The notes below the pieces were generated by a model. The model was not told where the DNA came from. It made no database searches and saw only the letters and a list, made by a program, of their open reading frames with translations. Shown piece after piece: positions 1 through 6,690 of a stretch of 43,573 bases of DNA (position 1 is the first letter of the stretch; each line of letters opens with the position of its first letter). A program made the position numbers and the translations under genes. Source of the DNA: Nitriliruptoraceae bacterium (GTDB taxonomy: Bacteria > Actinomycetota > Nitriliruptoria > Nitriliruptorales > Nitriliruptoraceae); the NCBI GenBank assembly GCA_007120465.1, contig SKNO01000247.1, positions 1 through 43,573 of the forward strand, in the 5' to 3' direction.

Positions 1-1
1 A

Positions 2-139
2 CTCTGGCAACACGGCGCGGCACTACACGGATGTGTTTCCGCAGGTCAGCGGCATGTTCTGGCACTGGGCACCATGCCGCGCAACGGGCTTCGGCAGGAG
101 TACTACCTCTACGTCGAGGACTCCGAGAAGAGCTCCTGA
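2..139 (+). CDS. 3' end of an unknown ORF running in from the left edge
   Basis: The frame starting at base 2 is open from the window edge to a TGA at 137-139. Its last 22 codons begin with an ATG at 74 and read M-P-R-N-G-L-R-Q-E-Y-Y-L-Y-V-E followed by a Ser/Glu/Lys-rich end. The same tail recurs at 6524-6589. It may be the C-terminus of a larger protein cut by the window edge, or a free 21-residue peptide starting at 74. I do not recognise the family; the repetition is the main reason to think it is or was coding. Confidence 0.35.
   Translation, partial: LWQHGAALHGCVSAGQRHVLALGTMPRNGLRQEYYLYVEDSEKSS
74..139 (+). repeat. Direct repeat, copy 1 of a 66-nt coding tail
   Basis: Aligned without gaps to 6524-6589, 51 of 66 bases match, and 40 of the first 45. 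Both copies run from an ATG to a TGA and encode M-P-R-(N/H)-G-(L/F)-R-(Q/R)-E-Y-(Y/F)-L-(Y/S)-V-E and then diverge. Just upstream both also encode a similar H-(V/T)-L-A segment. Confidence 0.6.
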
Positions 140-740
140 CCTGCGGGCACGTCCGCGAGATCGACCCGCCGGAAGCAGGTCCGGTCCGACGTCGGACGGT
201 CCGGGGCCCTGCGACGGTGCACGACATGAGGCCGCGGCCCGATGGGACCTGGCGGCCTCGTTGGCGACAACCAGCGCAGCACACGGGCTGGCGAAGCGGG
301 TCCGAGTGTGCGGTTCACGCGACACGTCGACGAGGTCGGCGAGGAGAGCGACGCTCGCCGCTCTCCTCGCTATCCCATCGGCCGGCGGTGCATGGGCAGA
401 CGCCGGCCATGGCGGAACCCCGTTCATCAGCCTCCGCCAGGGGAGGGATGGTGGGATCCCCAGATCCAGGACCCGATCGATCTGTCCGAGTGATGCGAGG
501 ATCGGGGCGTCGAGCACGATGTCCTGACGCTGCACGGCGAGGTACCGAGCGACAGCACCGGACAGGAAACCTGCCGCTGGCCCTACGGACCCCCGGTATC
601 ACCGATCAAGGCCTGCCCGGACCACGACATCGCTGCCAACACCGGCTGATGGAGGGCACACCGGGACGTCGGGCGGGTCAAGCCGGTGGCCGGACCAGCC
701 GATGGCGTGCAGCCACGCGTTCGACGAACGGCGGTTCCCA
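140..740. other. No convincing gene; short perfect palindrome at 184-197
   Basis: Several ORFs cross this 600-nt stretch on both strands, but none shows a family I recognise, a good ribosome binding site or a coherent protein-like composition. The one structural feature is a perfect 14-nt palindrome, GTCCGACGTCGGAC, at 184-197, about 45 nt past the TGA at 139. It could be a weak terminator hairpin or a protein site. The stretch may hold decayed coding sequence. Confidence 0.4.
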
Positions 741-1055
741 TCAGGACTCGTCGCAGCCCAGGGCGGTGGCGATGGCGTCACAGACGTCGTCGAGCGTGCC
801 GTCATCCAGGATCCCGAGCCGCTTGGTCAGCCTCCGCTGGGACACGGTGTGCAGACCGTCGCCGTTGACCACCGACGCCTGGTCGATCCCACTGTCCGTA
901 TCGATCGGGACCTCGACGGAGAGCCCACGCGCCTTGGTGGCGATCTCGACCACGGTGACGTTGGCCCGGACGTCGAGCACCTCATCCCGCGTCACGATCA
1001 CGACCGGGCGTGGCTTGTGGCCTACCTCGGCGAGCCAGACCTCCCCGCGCCTCAC
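741..1055 (-). CDS. PemK/MazF-family toxin (endoribonuclease)
   Basis: A 104-residue protein with the layout of PemK/MazF mRNA interferases: an N-terminal M-R-R-G-E-V-W-L strand, then R-P-V-V-I-V-T-R-D-E around residues 16-25, and an ASVVNGDGLHTV segment that precedes the last strand and helix in this family. Family members cleave mRNA at short sequences unless bound by their antitoxin. It lies directly downstream of the antitoxin at 1052-1252 and overlaps it by 4 nt, the usual coupling of such pairs. Length is typical and no frameshift is visible, so it is probably intact. Sequence specificity cannot be inferred. Confidence 0.85.
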   Translation of the reverse strand: MRRGEVWLAEVGHKPRPVVIVTRDEVLDVRANVTVVEIATKARGLSVEVPIDTDSGIDQASVVNGDGLHTVSQRRLTKRLGILDDGTLDDVCDAIATALGCDES

Positions 1056-1252
1056 GCCTCGCCCCAGGACTCGGCCTCGTCCCAGTCGTCGTCCTCGGTC
1101 TCGGGGTGGGCGAGGTAGGCCTCGCGATCTCGCTCTGCCCGACGGCGCCGGATGGCCTGACGGAGTCCTTCCCTGGCCGCTTCGGACACGTTGATACCGA
1201 GCTCGCGTGCTTCAGCCGCAAGCTCGTCGTCGAAGATCACGGAGGTTCGCAT
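1052..1252 (-). CDS. CcdA/MazE-like ribbon-helix-helix antitoxin
   Basis: A 66-residue protein beginning M-R-T-S-V-I-F-D-D-E-L, with the helix segment ELGINVSEAAREGL typical of small ribbon-helix-helix antitoxins such as CcdA-type partners of MazF/PemK toxins. The N-terminal half should dimerise and bind DNA. The acidic C-terminus (ETEDDDWDEAE) is the part expected to cover the toxin. It is the first gene of the minus-strand pair and overlaps the toxin start by 4 nt. No clear Shine-Dalgarno precedes the ATG, so a short or leaderless transcript is possible. Autoregulation is likely for the family. Confidence 0.8.
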   Translation of the reverse strand: MRTSVIFDDELAAEARELGINVSEAAREGLRQAIRRRRAERDREAYLAHPETEDDDWDEAESWGEA

Positions 1253-1271
1253 ACGCTGAGGATACCACGAT

Positions 1272-1294
1272 ACGCATATTGGTCCGGTATGTGT
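1272..1294 (-). promoter_or_regulatory. Candidate autoregulatory operator of the toxin-antitoxin pair
   Basis: About 20-40 nt upstream of the antitoxin ATG is an inverted repeat ACGCATA (1272-1278), 9 nt, TATGTGT (1288-1294), with one mismatched pair. The stretch is unusually AT-rich for this window, and an overlapping ATACC (1262-1266)/GGTAT (1286-1290) pair is present. This fits a ribbon-helix-helix operator over a promoter; binding is inferred. Confidence 0.4.
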
Positions 1295-1551
1295 TGTGGC
1301 ATCTCAGATGAGTGCTGGCGCCGGGCACACCTCGGAGAACGCGCTCCCCAAGCCGGTCTCGCAGCTGCCCCAGCACCATCGGCAAGGACGGGCTGTGCCA
1401 CCGCTCGGAAGCGCAACCTCGGGCGGCGACCTGGCAGAACCCGTGGCGCATGCGCGATCGGGCGTCCTTCCTGGGAAGGGCCGGACCGGGCCGGGGAACG
1501 CAGCGGAGGCGGGCGGTCGCCCGGCTGTCCACGGTCCTCGAGGCACCCGGG

Positions 1552-1740
1552 CTCGACCTCTGGGATGCTGTGGCACGGGAGCGGATCGAGCGGCTGCAGT
1601 GGAGTATCGCTCGACGCCTCCTGCGGGTCGGCGCCTCCGTGAGGGTCGCGTGGGCGAGCTGGACCCGCGCTGAGCGCGCCCGGATCGGCGACGACGGACG
1701 ACGTCTCGGCGCACTGGGACGGCTTCTTCGTGAACGGTCC
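1552..1740 (+). pseudogene. Remnant of an AAA-family ATPase/small-molecule kinase
   Basis: One + frame reads LDLWDAVARERIERLQWSI followed by ARRLLRVGASVRVAWASWTR and AERARI. This closely resembles the middle of actinobacterial P-loop kinases annotated AAA family ATPase, in which an E-x-LQW-x-LA helix precedes a V-V-x-E/D-x-G-x-W-(S/T)-R-A-E-R segment. No P-loop is readable upstream in the same frame and the downstream half runs into unrelated sequence, so this looks like a decayed fragment rather than a gene. The assignment rests on motif memory. Confidence 0.5.
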
Positions 1741-1867
1741 GATGAGGGCACCGAGCAGGACCACGAGCCGCCCGTCAGCGTGACGATGGGCGCTCCGCTG
1801 GGCGTGGCCTCCCGCGCACAGCCTCCTGCACCCAGTCATGTCCTGTCCTGCTTGGAGGTGGCGCACG

Positions 1868-2296
1868 GTGGCGCACGTCAGCCTGGTCACGTTGGGCGTG
1901 GACCACCTCGACTTCATGACGCGCTTCTACGAAGCGATGGGCTGGTGCCGCTCCACAGCCTCGATCCACGGCACCGTCACGTTCCTGACCGGCGGCGCGA
2001 TCGTGCTGAGCCTGTTCGGTCGTGAGGACCTGGCCGCAGATGCCGGCATCCCAGCGAGCTCGGGTGGCGGCACCTCGGTGGCGTTGGCCATGAACGTGAC
2101 GAGCGAGGGTGCGGTCGATCAGGCCCTCGCAGCCGCTGCAGCAGCGGGAGGAACGATCACCAAGGCGACGCGGCGCACCGAATGGGGCGGCTACTCGGGC
2201 TACTGCGCGGATCCCGACGGGCACCTCTGGGAGGTCGCATACAACCCCGGGTTCGTCCTGCAGGAGGGTGGTCGGGGCCAACCCCCCGACGAGTAG
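1868..2296 (+). CDS. VOC (glyoxalase/bleomycin-resistance) family protein
   Basis: A 142-residue protein with the vicinal-oxygen-chelate layout. An N-terminal LGVDHLDFMTRFYEAMGW matches the V-D-x-L-x-x-x-x-x-FYexLGW module, and the C-terminal module is YSGYCADPDGHLWEVAYNPGF, with the Glu that usually ligates metal. The start chosen is GTG at 1868, because GGAGGTG at 1854-1860 sits 7 nt before it and homology begins there; the ATG at 1838 would add ten unlikely residues. VOC proteins act as metal-dependent lyases, dioxygenases or drug-binding proteins, and this short single-domain type is usually uncharacterised. It stands alone between degraded genes. Confidence 0.85.
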   Translation: MAHVSLVTLGVDHLDFMTRFYEAMGWCRSTASIHGTVTFLTGGAIVLSLFGREDLAADAGIPASSGGGTSVALAMNVTSEGAVDQALAAAAAAGGTITKATRRTEWGGYSGYCADPDGHLWEVAYNPGFVLQEGGRGQPPDE

Positions 2297-2358
2297 CCAT
2301 CGAGACCCGGTTGCGGACGCCGTGACGATGCGTGGTTCGGACGGGGCCCCGCGCGAAG

Positions 2359-2637
2359 TCACCGCGGCGTTGAGCCTTGGGCCTGTCTGATCAGGTCGCG
2401 GGGGTTTTCAACGCGGTTGGAGGCCCCTTGCGTGCGACGCCGTGTGCCCGGGCCGAATGCCGGCCAGCGTGCCTCGGTAGCGAGGTCATCGGAGGTGACG
2501 ACCTGCGAGATGCCAGCAGCCATCAGGCCTGGACCTTCGCCGATCTCGTGCTGGAGCCGAGTGAGCTCGGGGTTCGAGCGCGGGCAGGTGCCCAGGGCCT
2601 CCGTGGACTGGTGATACTGAGCATCCGATCGCCTCAC
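2359..2637 (-). pseudogene. Fragment of a GAF-domain (GAF-ANTAR-like) protein
   Basis: The minus frame contains RLQHEIGEGPGLMAAG followed by QVVTSDDLATEARWPAFGP (about 2451-2586). This is the central GAF signature of the GAF-ANTAR sensors in this window: compare ELGEGPAYAANLAG...DDRWPAF in the gene at 3631. Neither the N-terminal part of the GAF domain nor any ANTAR domain follows in frame, so it appears to be a truncated relic. It overlaps the end of the hypothetical gene at 2634-3272 by 4 nt, which may be chance. Confidence 0.55.
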
Positions 2638-3272
2638 TGGCCGACGGGCGTACCGTCGTGATCGCGCAGGTAGTACAGCGCAGAGCGGTAGGAGCGGCAG
2701 CGTGGCCCCGCCGGGTCGTTGACGGCGAGCAGTAGCTCGGTGGCCGCATACCCCAGCGTGGTCCCGGATCGCATGCCGAGCGCGGCGGCCACGTCGCCCG
2801 GGAGCGGGAGGTGTGAGAGGACGAGCTCTCCGAGGATCGTCGTCAGCGATGTGGGCGGCTGGTCAGGTCCGTCGAGCTGCCACACGTCGGGGTTGTCGTC
2901 GCTGGTCAGCCACGCCTGCAGGGCGGCTTCGGCAACCGGCCGGCCAGTGCCGTCAGGAGCGCCCGCAGCGACCGACGATGCGACTCGGGGCGCGGGCGTC
3001 GTGGCGGCGCCTGTGCCGTGCAGCAGGTCGTGGATCAGCGACTCGAGTTCGGCGATCACGCCCGCGAGCCGCTTGTCGAGGTCGCGGGTCACACCGCCCC
3101 GGCTCCGGATCGCATGGGCACGGGTGACCAGGTACGACAGGTCCGTCAGGGACGCGGTGAGGTATGCCGGTGGTGCGGTCGCTGTGGGACGGCGCTCTGA
3201 CGTCGGTCGCGTGGGGTCCGACGAGGTGACGTGATGTGGCGGGGCGGCGGACGACATCGGCAACGGTGTCAC
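2634..3272 (-). CDS. Hypothetical protein, 212 aa
   Basis: I do not recognise the family. The first 35 residues are Pro/Ser/Thr-rich and probably disordered. Residues 36-85 form a predicted helical stretch (YLTASLTDLSYLVTRAHAI, then DLDKRLAGVIAELESLIHDLL), followed by a low-complexity linker. The C-terminal half has regular alternation and ends in CRSYRSALYYLRDHDGTP. A GTG start at 3272 is preceded by AGGGG at a 6-nt spacing; an ATG at 3257 is the alternative. No signal peptide or membrane segment is evident. The even composition and ribosome binding site support a real gene, but its role is unknown. Confidence 0.55.
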   Translation of the reverse strand: MTPLPMSSAAPPHHVTSSDPTRPTSERRPTATAPPAYLTASLTDLSYLVTRAHAIRSRGGVTRDLDKRLAGVIAELESLIHDLLHGTGAATTPAPRVASSVAAGAPDGTGRPVAEAALQAWLTSDDNPDVWQLDGPDQPPTSLTTILGELVLSHLPLPGDVAAALGMRSGTTLGYAATELLLAVNDPAGPRCRSYRSALYYLRDHDGTPVGQ

Positions 3273-3630
3273 GGCGAACCCCTGTCACTGAGGCGAGGAA
3301 GAGGCCGCCGAGATCTAGAGCAGCGAGTAACGTGGTAGCACTCTGCTGCGGCAGCGGGAACCCGCAGCGGGACCTTTCCGCCCGGCTGGGCGCACAGCGC
3401 GCACGCCTGTCTGCTCCCAGCGTTCGCTTCGCCGTGGAGCGACGCGCGGCGGGGGGTGCGGCGCGCGCCGCGAGGTGGCGGTCGACGGACGTGGGTCGTG
3501 CCACTACCGTGTGTGCAGGTGTCGTTCGACGCTCGCCGTGCCCGAGATCCCGGCCTGGCATCCGCGCTCCGCCGGATCGGGCACTTGAGATGGCAAGGGC
3601 TCTGCTCGCAAGGTCTCGGTTGGTGCGGGC
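3273..3630. other. Intergenic region between divergent genes, no gene seen
   Basis: This 358-nt stretch separates the hypothetical gene (minus) from the first GAF-ANTAR gene (plus). It should carry promoters for both. The only weak candidate is a TACCGT hexamer near 3506, placed like a -10 box for the plus gene. No clear repeat or RNA structure was found. Confidence 0.4.
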
Positions 3631-4380
3631 GTGCGTCCGCGGTGGTCTCCGTTGAACGACGACGATGGGCGCCGCGTCCCGGATCGTCGCGGGAGGCTCG
3701 ACGCGGTACTCGCCGTCATCATGGGGCAGCCCGCCGGACCGTTGCCGGACATGGTGTGCAGCGCCGCTGCGCGATGTCTTGGTGCCCCCGGGGTCGGCAT
3801 CATGGTCGCGGTGAGCGACCAGTTGCTCCAGAGCGCCTATGCCACGCGTCTGGGCCGCACCGGTGACGGGTTGCAGGGGGAGCTTGGCGAGGGGCCCGCC
3901 TACGCGGCGAACCTGGCCGGCCGTCCGGTCCTGGCAGCCAACCTCACGCAGGACGATCGCTGGCCAGCCTTCGTGCGCGCAGCGGATGAGGTCGGCATCG
4001 TCGCCAGCTTCGCGTTCCCGATCGGTAGCGGGGCGGTCCGGCTGGGAACCTTGAACCTCTACCGTCCGGCAGCGGGTCCTCTCGATGACGAGCAGCACGC
4101 TGACGCGCTGATCTTCGCCCGGTTGGCGCTCGACCTGCTCACCGCGCCGCCGAAGATCGGCGGGCAGTCGGAGATCTCCAGCGGGCACGCGTGGCCCGAA
4201 GCGGGCTTCCCCACCCCTCAGTTCCATCAGGCAACCGGGATGGTGTCCGCCCAGCTCGGGATCACCATGGCGGATGCGCTCGCCGCCCTACGTGCGCACG
4301 CCTATGCGACCGGCCGGCCCCTGTCCGACCTCGCCGCCGACGTGGTCGCCGGCGAGCTCCGCTTCCGCGACGGTCCATGA
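3631..4380 (+). CDS. GAF-ANTAR sensor protein
   Basis: A protein of up to 249 residues with an N-terminal GAF domain (about residues 20-170; GELGEGPAYAANLAGRPVL, DRWPAFVRAADEVGI) and a C-terminal ANTAR domain (about 195-245; FHQATGMVSAQLGITMADAL, then ALRAHAYATGRPLSDLA). ANTAR domains bind paired RNA hairpins and act as antiterminators, while GAF domains sense small ligands or redox state. The ANTAR part begins FHQATGMVS where many have IGxAKGILM, still within family variation. The start is uncertain: GTG 3631 gives the longest frame, TTG 3652 is possible, and neither has a strong ribosome binding site. A second gene of the same architecture follows 82 nt downstream. Confidence 0.85.
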   Translation: MRPRWSPLNDDDGRRVPDRRGRLDAVLAVIMGQPAGPLPDMVCSAAARCLGAPGVGIMVAVSDQLLQSAYATRLGRTGDGLQGELGEGPAYAANLAGRPVLAANLTQDDRWPAFVRAADEVGIVASFAFPIGSGAVRLGTLNLYRPAAGPLDDEQHADALIFARLALDLLTAPPKIGGQSEISSGHAWPEAGFPTPQFHQATGMVSAQLGITMADALAALRAHAYATGRPLSDLAADVVAGELRFRDGP

Positions 4381-4412
4381 CGAGCCGACCGTTGCGCGGG
4401 CCACGACCTACC

Positions 4413-4434
4413 CTCGTCTCCGACCGGAGGCGAG
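4413..4434 (+). ncRNA. RNA hairpin between the two GAF-ANTAR genes
   Basis: CTCGTCTCC (4413-4421), loop GACC, GGAGGCGAG (4426-4434) forms a nine-pair stem with one G-U pair, 28 nt before the next start codon. It could be a processing or attenuation structure. Known ANTAR targets are two adjacent hairpins with six-base loops, so this four-base loop does not fit that motif as it stands. Confidence 0.35.
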
Positions 4435-4462
4435 TCCGAGATGAGACCCGGCGAGGACACCA

Positions 4463-5200
4463 TTGAGTAGCCAACCTGAGATCGACGGCCGGGAGTTCCT
4501 CCAGACGTTCGTGACGCTCGCCGACACGCTGGTCGACGACTTCGACGTCATCGAGCTGCTGCATCTGCTCGTCTCGCGGGCCGTGGCCTTCACCGCCGCG
4601 GACGAGGTCGGGATCCTGGTGTCCGACGAGACCGGTGCGCTGCAGTGCCTGGCCGCCTCCACGGAACGCACCCGCCTGCTCGAGCTGTTCCAGGTCGAGA
4701 ACGCCGAGGGGCCATGCCGCGACTGCATCACGACGGGCAGACCGATCGAGGTCCAGGACCTGGCGTCCAGGCGTGACCGGTGGCCGCTGTTCGCTCCCGA
4801 GGCGCTCTCGGTCGGGTTCCGCTCGGTCCAAGCCCTGCCGCTTCGGCTGCGCGGCGAGGTGCTCGGTGCGATGAACCTGTTCAGCGTCCGGCCCGGGGGG
4901 ATCGGCCCAGGCGGACGGATGGTGGCCCAGGCGATGGCCGACGTCGCGACCATCGGCATCCTGCAACAGCGCGATCTGTTCCAGGCGCAGACCGTGGCAG
5001 ACCAGCTCCAGCAGGCCCTGCACAGCCGCGTGGCGATCGAACAGGCCAAGGGGGTCGTCGCCGAGCAGGGCAAGGTCGGGATGGACGACGCGTTCGAACT
5101 CCTGCGGCGCTACGCGCGCGACCACAACCTCACGCTCGGCGCAGTCGTCAGTCAGGTGGTGAACCACACGCTGACTGCGGACGACCTTACGAGACGGTGA
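4463..5200 (+). CDS. GAF-ANTAR sensor/antiterminator protein
   Basis: A 245-residue protein: GAF domain about residues 10-165 (DVIELLHLLVSRAVAFTAAD, VENAEGPCRDCITTGRPIEV, WPLFAPEALSVGFRSVQALP, LRGEVLGAMNLF), then a canonical ANTAR domain about 185-240 (LHSRVAIEQAKGVVAEQGKV, MDDAFELLRRYARDHNLTL). The start is TTG at 4463, with GCGAGG upstream; translation from there begins S-S-Q-P-E-I-D and reaches the domain promptly. The GPCRDC pair of cysteines in the GAF ligand loop could make it redox or metal responsive, which is inference. It differs from the neighbour at 3631 mainly in its complete ANTAR signature and looks like the functional member. Confidence 0.9.
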   Translation: MSSQPEIDGREFLQTFVTLADTLVDDFDVIELLHLLVSRAVAFTAADEVGILVSDETGALQCLAASTERTRLLELFQVENAEGPCRDCITTGRPIEVQDLASRRDRWPLFAPEALSVGFRSVQALPLRLRGEVLGAMNLFSVRPGGIGPGGRMVAQAMADVATIGILQQRDLFQAQTVADQLQQALHSRVAIEQAKGVVAEQGKVGMDDAFELLRRYARDHNLTLGAVVSQVVNHTLTADDLTRR

Positions 5201-5291
5201 CCTGCTGCGTCGTCGACCGACGGTGCACACACAGACTGCACCTCGGGCCAGGGGTCAACGCACACCGGCTCATGCCTGCGAGCGTCGGTGT

Positions 5292-6079
5292 TCATCGAGG
5301 GCTTCGGCGGGTCTTCCATCCGAGGGTCCTGCGGTCGGGTGTTGAGCGCGGATGCGGCCTGGGTGCAACGGAACTGACCGCTCGTCGGACGATGAACCGC
5401 ACGCGCTGACCGGCCCCTCGAGCCGCGCATCCGTCAGCCGAGCCGGATCGCGACGAGGGCGCCCCGCAGCGTGTGCCCATGGTGCGACCCGCCCCGACGA
5501 AGGACCCGAGCCGTGAGCGGCCACGTGGGCGCACCCAGCGGTCGAGCACGGCCACCGCACCGTCGGCCACGTCATCGGCGACGCCGATGACCCAGGGTTC
5601 CGGCAACCACGGTTGGTGGAACACGTCCTCCGCCTCGATGACCTCACCGTCAGTGCTGATACCGAGACGCCGAACGGCGTTCTCCCAGAGGCGTACCCAT
5701 CCGTCGCGGCCAACCGGGCCAGGATCGCCGTCGCGCGAGCCGGTCGCGGCCGACAGGTCGAGGTCGCGCACGCCGCACCGAACGGGCACCTCGGGCAGGC
5801 GTGCGGCGAGCCAGCGCAGGGTGTCCGGGTCGCCGTCCTCGTCGGTGATGTCCGTGAGGGCGGCCGCGAGGTCGTCGTGGGGCGGAATCGTCCCAGCCCC
5901 TCGACCCACGTGCCGTACGCGTGGCTGGCGAGGTAGAGCGTGCGCCACGTGCGGTCGGGATCGTCGTAGCGGCCTTCCCACGTCTGATAGGCGAGCGGCA
6001 CGAGGTCGAGCGGGTCCGGGCCGCGACCGACACAGACGGCAGCAACGTCGACGCGCTGCCGAACGGCCGGCTGGATCAC
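5292..6079 (-). pseudogene. RES-domain-like toxin gene interrupted by a frameshift
   Basis: Translation from the GTG at 6079 gives PLAYQTWEGRYDDPDRTWRT, then LYLASHAYGTWVEGLGRFRP, matching the N-terminal part of RES toxins (NAD-degrading partners of Xre/MbcA antitoxins). The frame then breaks. The next frame continues sensibly as HDDLAAALTDITDEDGDPDT and onward to an EPWVIGVADDVADGAVAV segment. The switch falls in the run of four G at 5879-5882 (+ strand); one extra base there would restore one frame. It overlaps the antitoxin stop by 4 nt (GTGA). The C-terminal part does not show a clear RES ending, so more than one lesion, or a divergent member, is possible. Confidence 0.55.
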
Positions 6080-6468
6080 TGGACGACGAATCGGCGGGCC
6101 GAGGCCAACACCGTGGCCCGTTCGGCCTCGTCGGTGGCGTGGCGCAGGACCCAGGCGGGGGAGCGGTCGTCGAGCATCGGGTCCATGCCCTGCATCCAGG
6201 CCTGGGCGGTGCGGGCGTCGAAGGCCTCGGTGATCAGCCGGGTGACGTGGGCGGCAGCCCGCAGCCGCTGTTCGCGTTCGGTCGAGCCGACCTGGCGTTC
6301 GCCCTCAGCCCACTGGCGGGTCGCCCGGGTCTCGGTCACCCCGGCGATGAAGGCGACCAGCCGCGGGGTGAGCGTCTCGCGCAGGAAGGCGACCAGCGCC
6401 GGGGTCGGCGTGGTGGTGGCGAAGCGGTGGGCCCCGAGGTCTGCTTGACGGTGCTGGACGACAGCCAT
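6076..6468 (-). CDS. Xre/MbcA-like antitoxin (DUF2384-type C-terminus)
   Basis: A 130-residue protein from the ATG at 6468. An N-terminal helix-turn-helix region reads LTPRLVAFIAGVTETRATRQ followed by WAEGERQ, and the C-terminal part reads MQGMDPMLDDRSPAWVLRHA and ends VLASARRFVV. The order HTH, W-x-x-G, helix, then a P-x-L-x-x-R-S-P-x-x-(L)-L-R-x motif is the Xre-MbcA-ParS antitoxin pattern, in which the last part covers the RES toxin. It overlaps the toxin start at 6079 by 4 nt, so the pair was one operon with antitoxin first. Longer frames reach 6684, but homology begins near 6440. Since the toxin appears broken, this gene may now be an orphan regulator. Confidence 0.7.
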   Translation of the reverse strand: MAVVQHRQADLGAHRFATTTPTPALVAFLRETLTPRLVAFIAGVTETRATRQWAEGERQVGSTEREQRLRAAAHVTRLITEAFDARTAQAWMQGMDPMLDDRSPAWVLRHATDEAERATVLASARRFVVQ

Positions 6469-6523
6469 GACGACATCTTCGATCACATGCAAGATACCAA
6501 GCGAGGCACACACGCTGGCCGTC

Positions 6524-6589
6524 ATGCCGCGCCACGGGTTTCGGCGGGAGTACTTCCTCTCCGTCGAGCCCGACAAGACCTCCACCTGA
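6524..6589 (+). repeat. Direct repeat, copy 2 of the 66-nt coding tail
   Basis: Runs from ATG at 6524 to TGA at 6587-6589 and encodes M-P-R-H-G-F-R-R-E-Y-F-L-S-V-E and a short charged end. It is 77% identical to 74-139 and in the same orientation. The frame upstream is open for a further 15 or so codons and includes H-T-L-A-V, like H-V-L-A-L in copy 1. It lies just beyond the 5' end of the antitoxin gene, on the opposite strand. Confidence 0.6.
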
Positions 6590-6644
6590 CCGGGCGACGT
6601 CCAGCTCGAGACCTGACTCACCGCCCGGAGTGGCGGTCCCGGCA

Positions 6645-6678
6645 CACCGCGATGAGGTGGCGCCACCCCATCGCGGTG
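6645..6678 (-). terminator. 34-nt near-perfect palindrome, probable bidirectional terminator
   Basis: Left arm 6645-6661 (CACCGCGATGAGGTGGC) and right arm 6662-6678 are inverted repeats matching at 16 of 17 positions with no spacer. It lies 12 nt past the stop of the alpha/beta hydrolase at 6691-7530 and 55 nt past the TGA of the repeated tail at 6589. This fits a hairpin terminator for convergent transcription. No long U-tract follows on either strand. Confidence 0.6.
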
Positions 6679-6690
6679 CGCCAAGGTCGG

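Noticed and set aside
23-535. 170-codon minus-strand frame at the left edge
   Set aside because: No recognisable family, biased composition, and it is antisense to the repeated tail, whose amino-acid pattern is better conserved on the plus strand.
1212-1751. Minus-strand frame containing RHGFCQVAARGCASERWHSP
   Set aside because: It reads protein-like for about 40 residues and might be another relic, but I could not tie it to any family. It overlaps both the antitoxin and the kinase fragment, so it is not listed as a gene.
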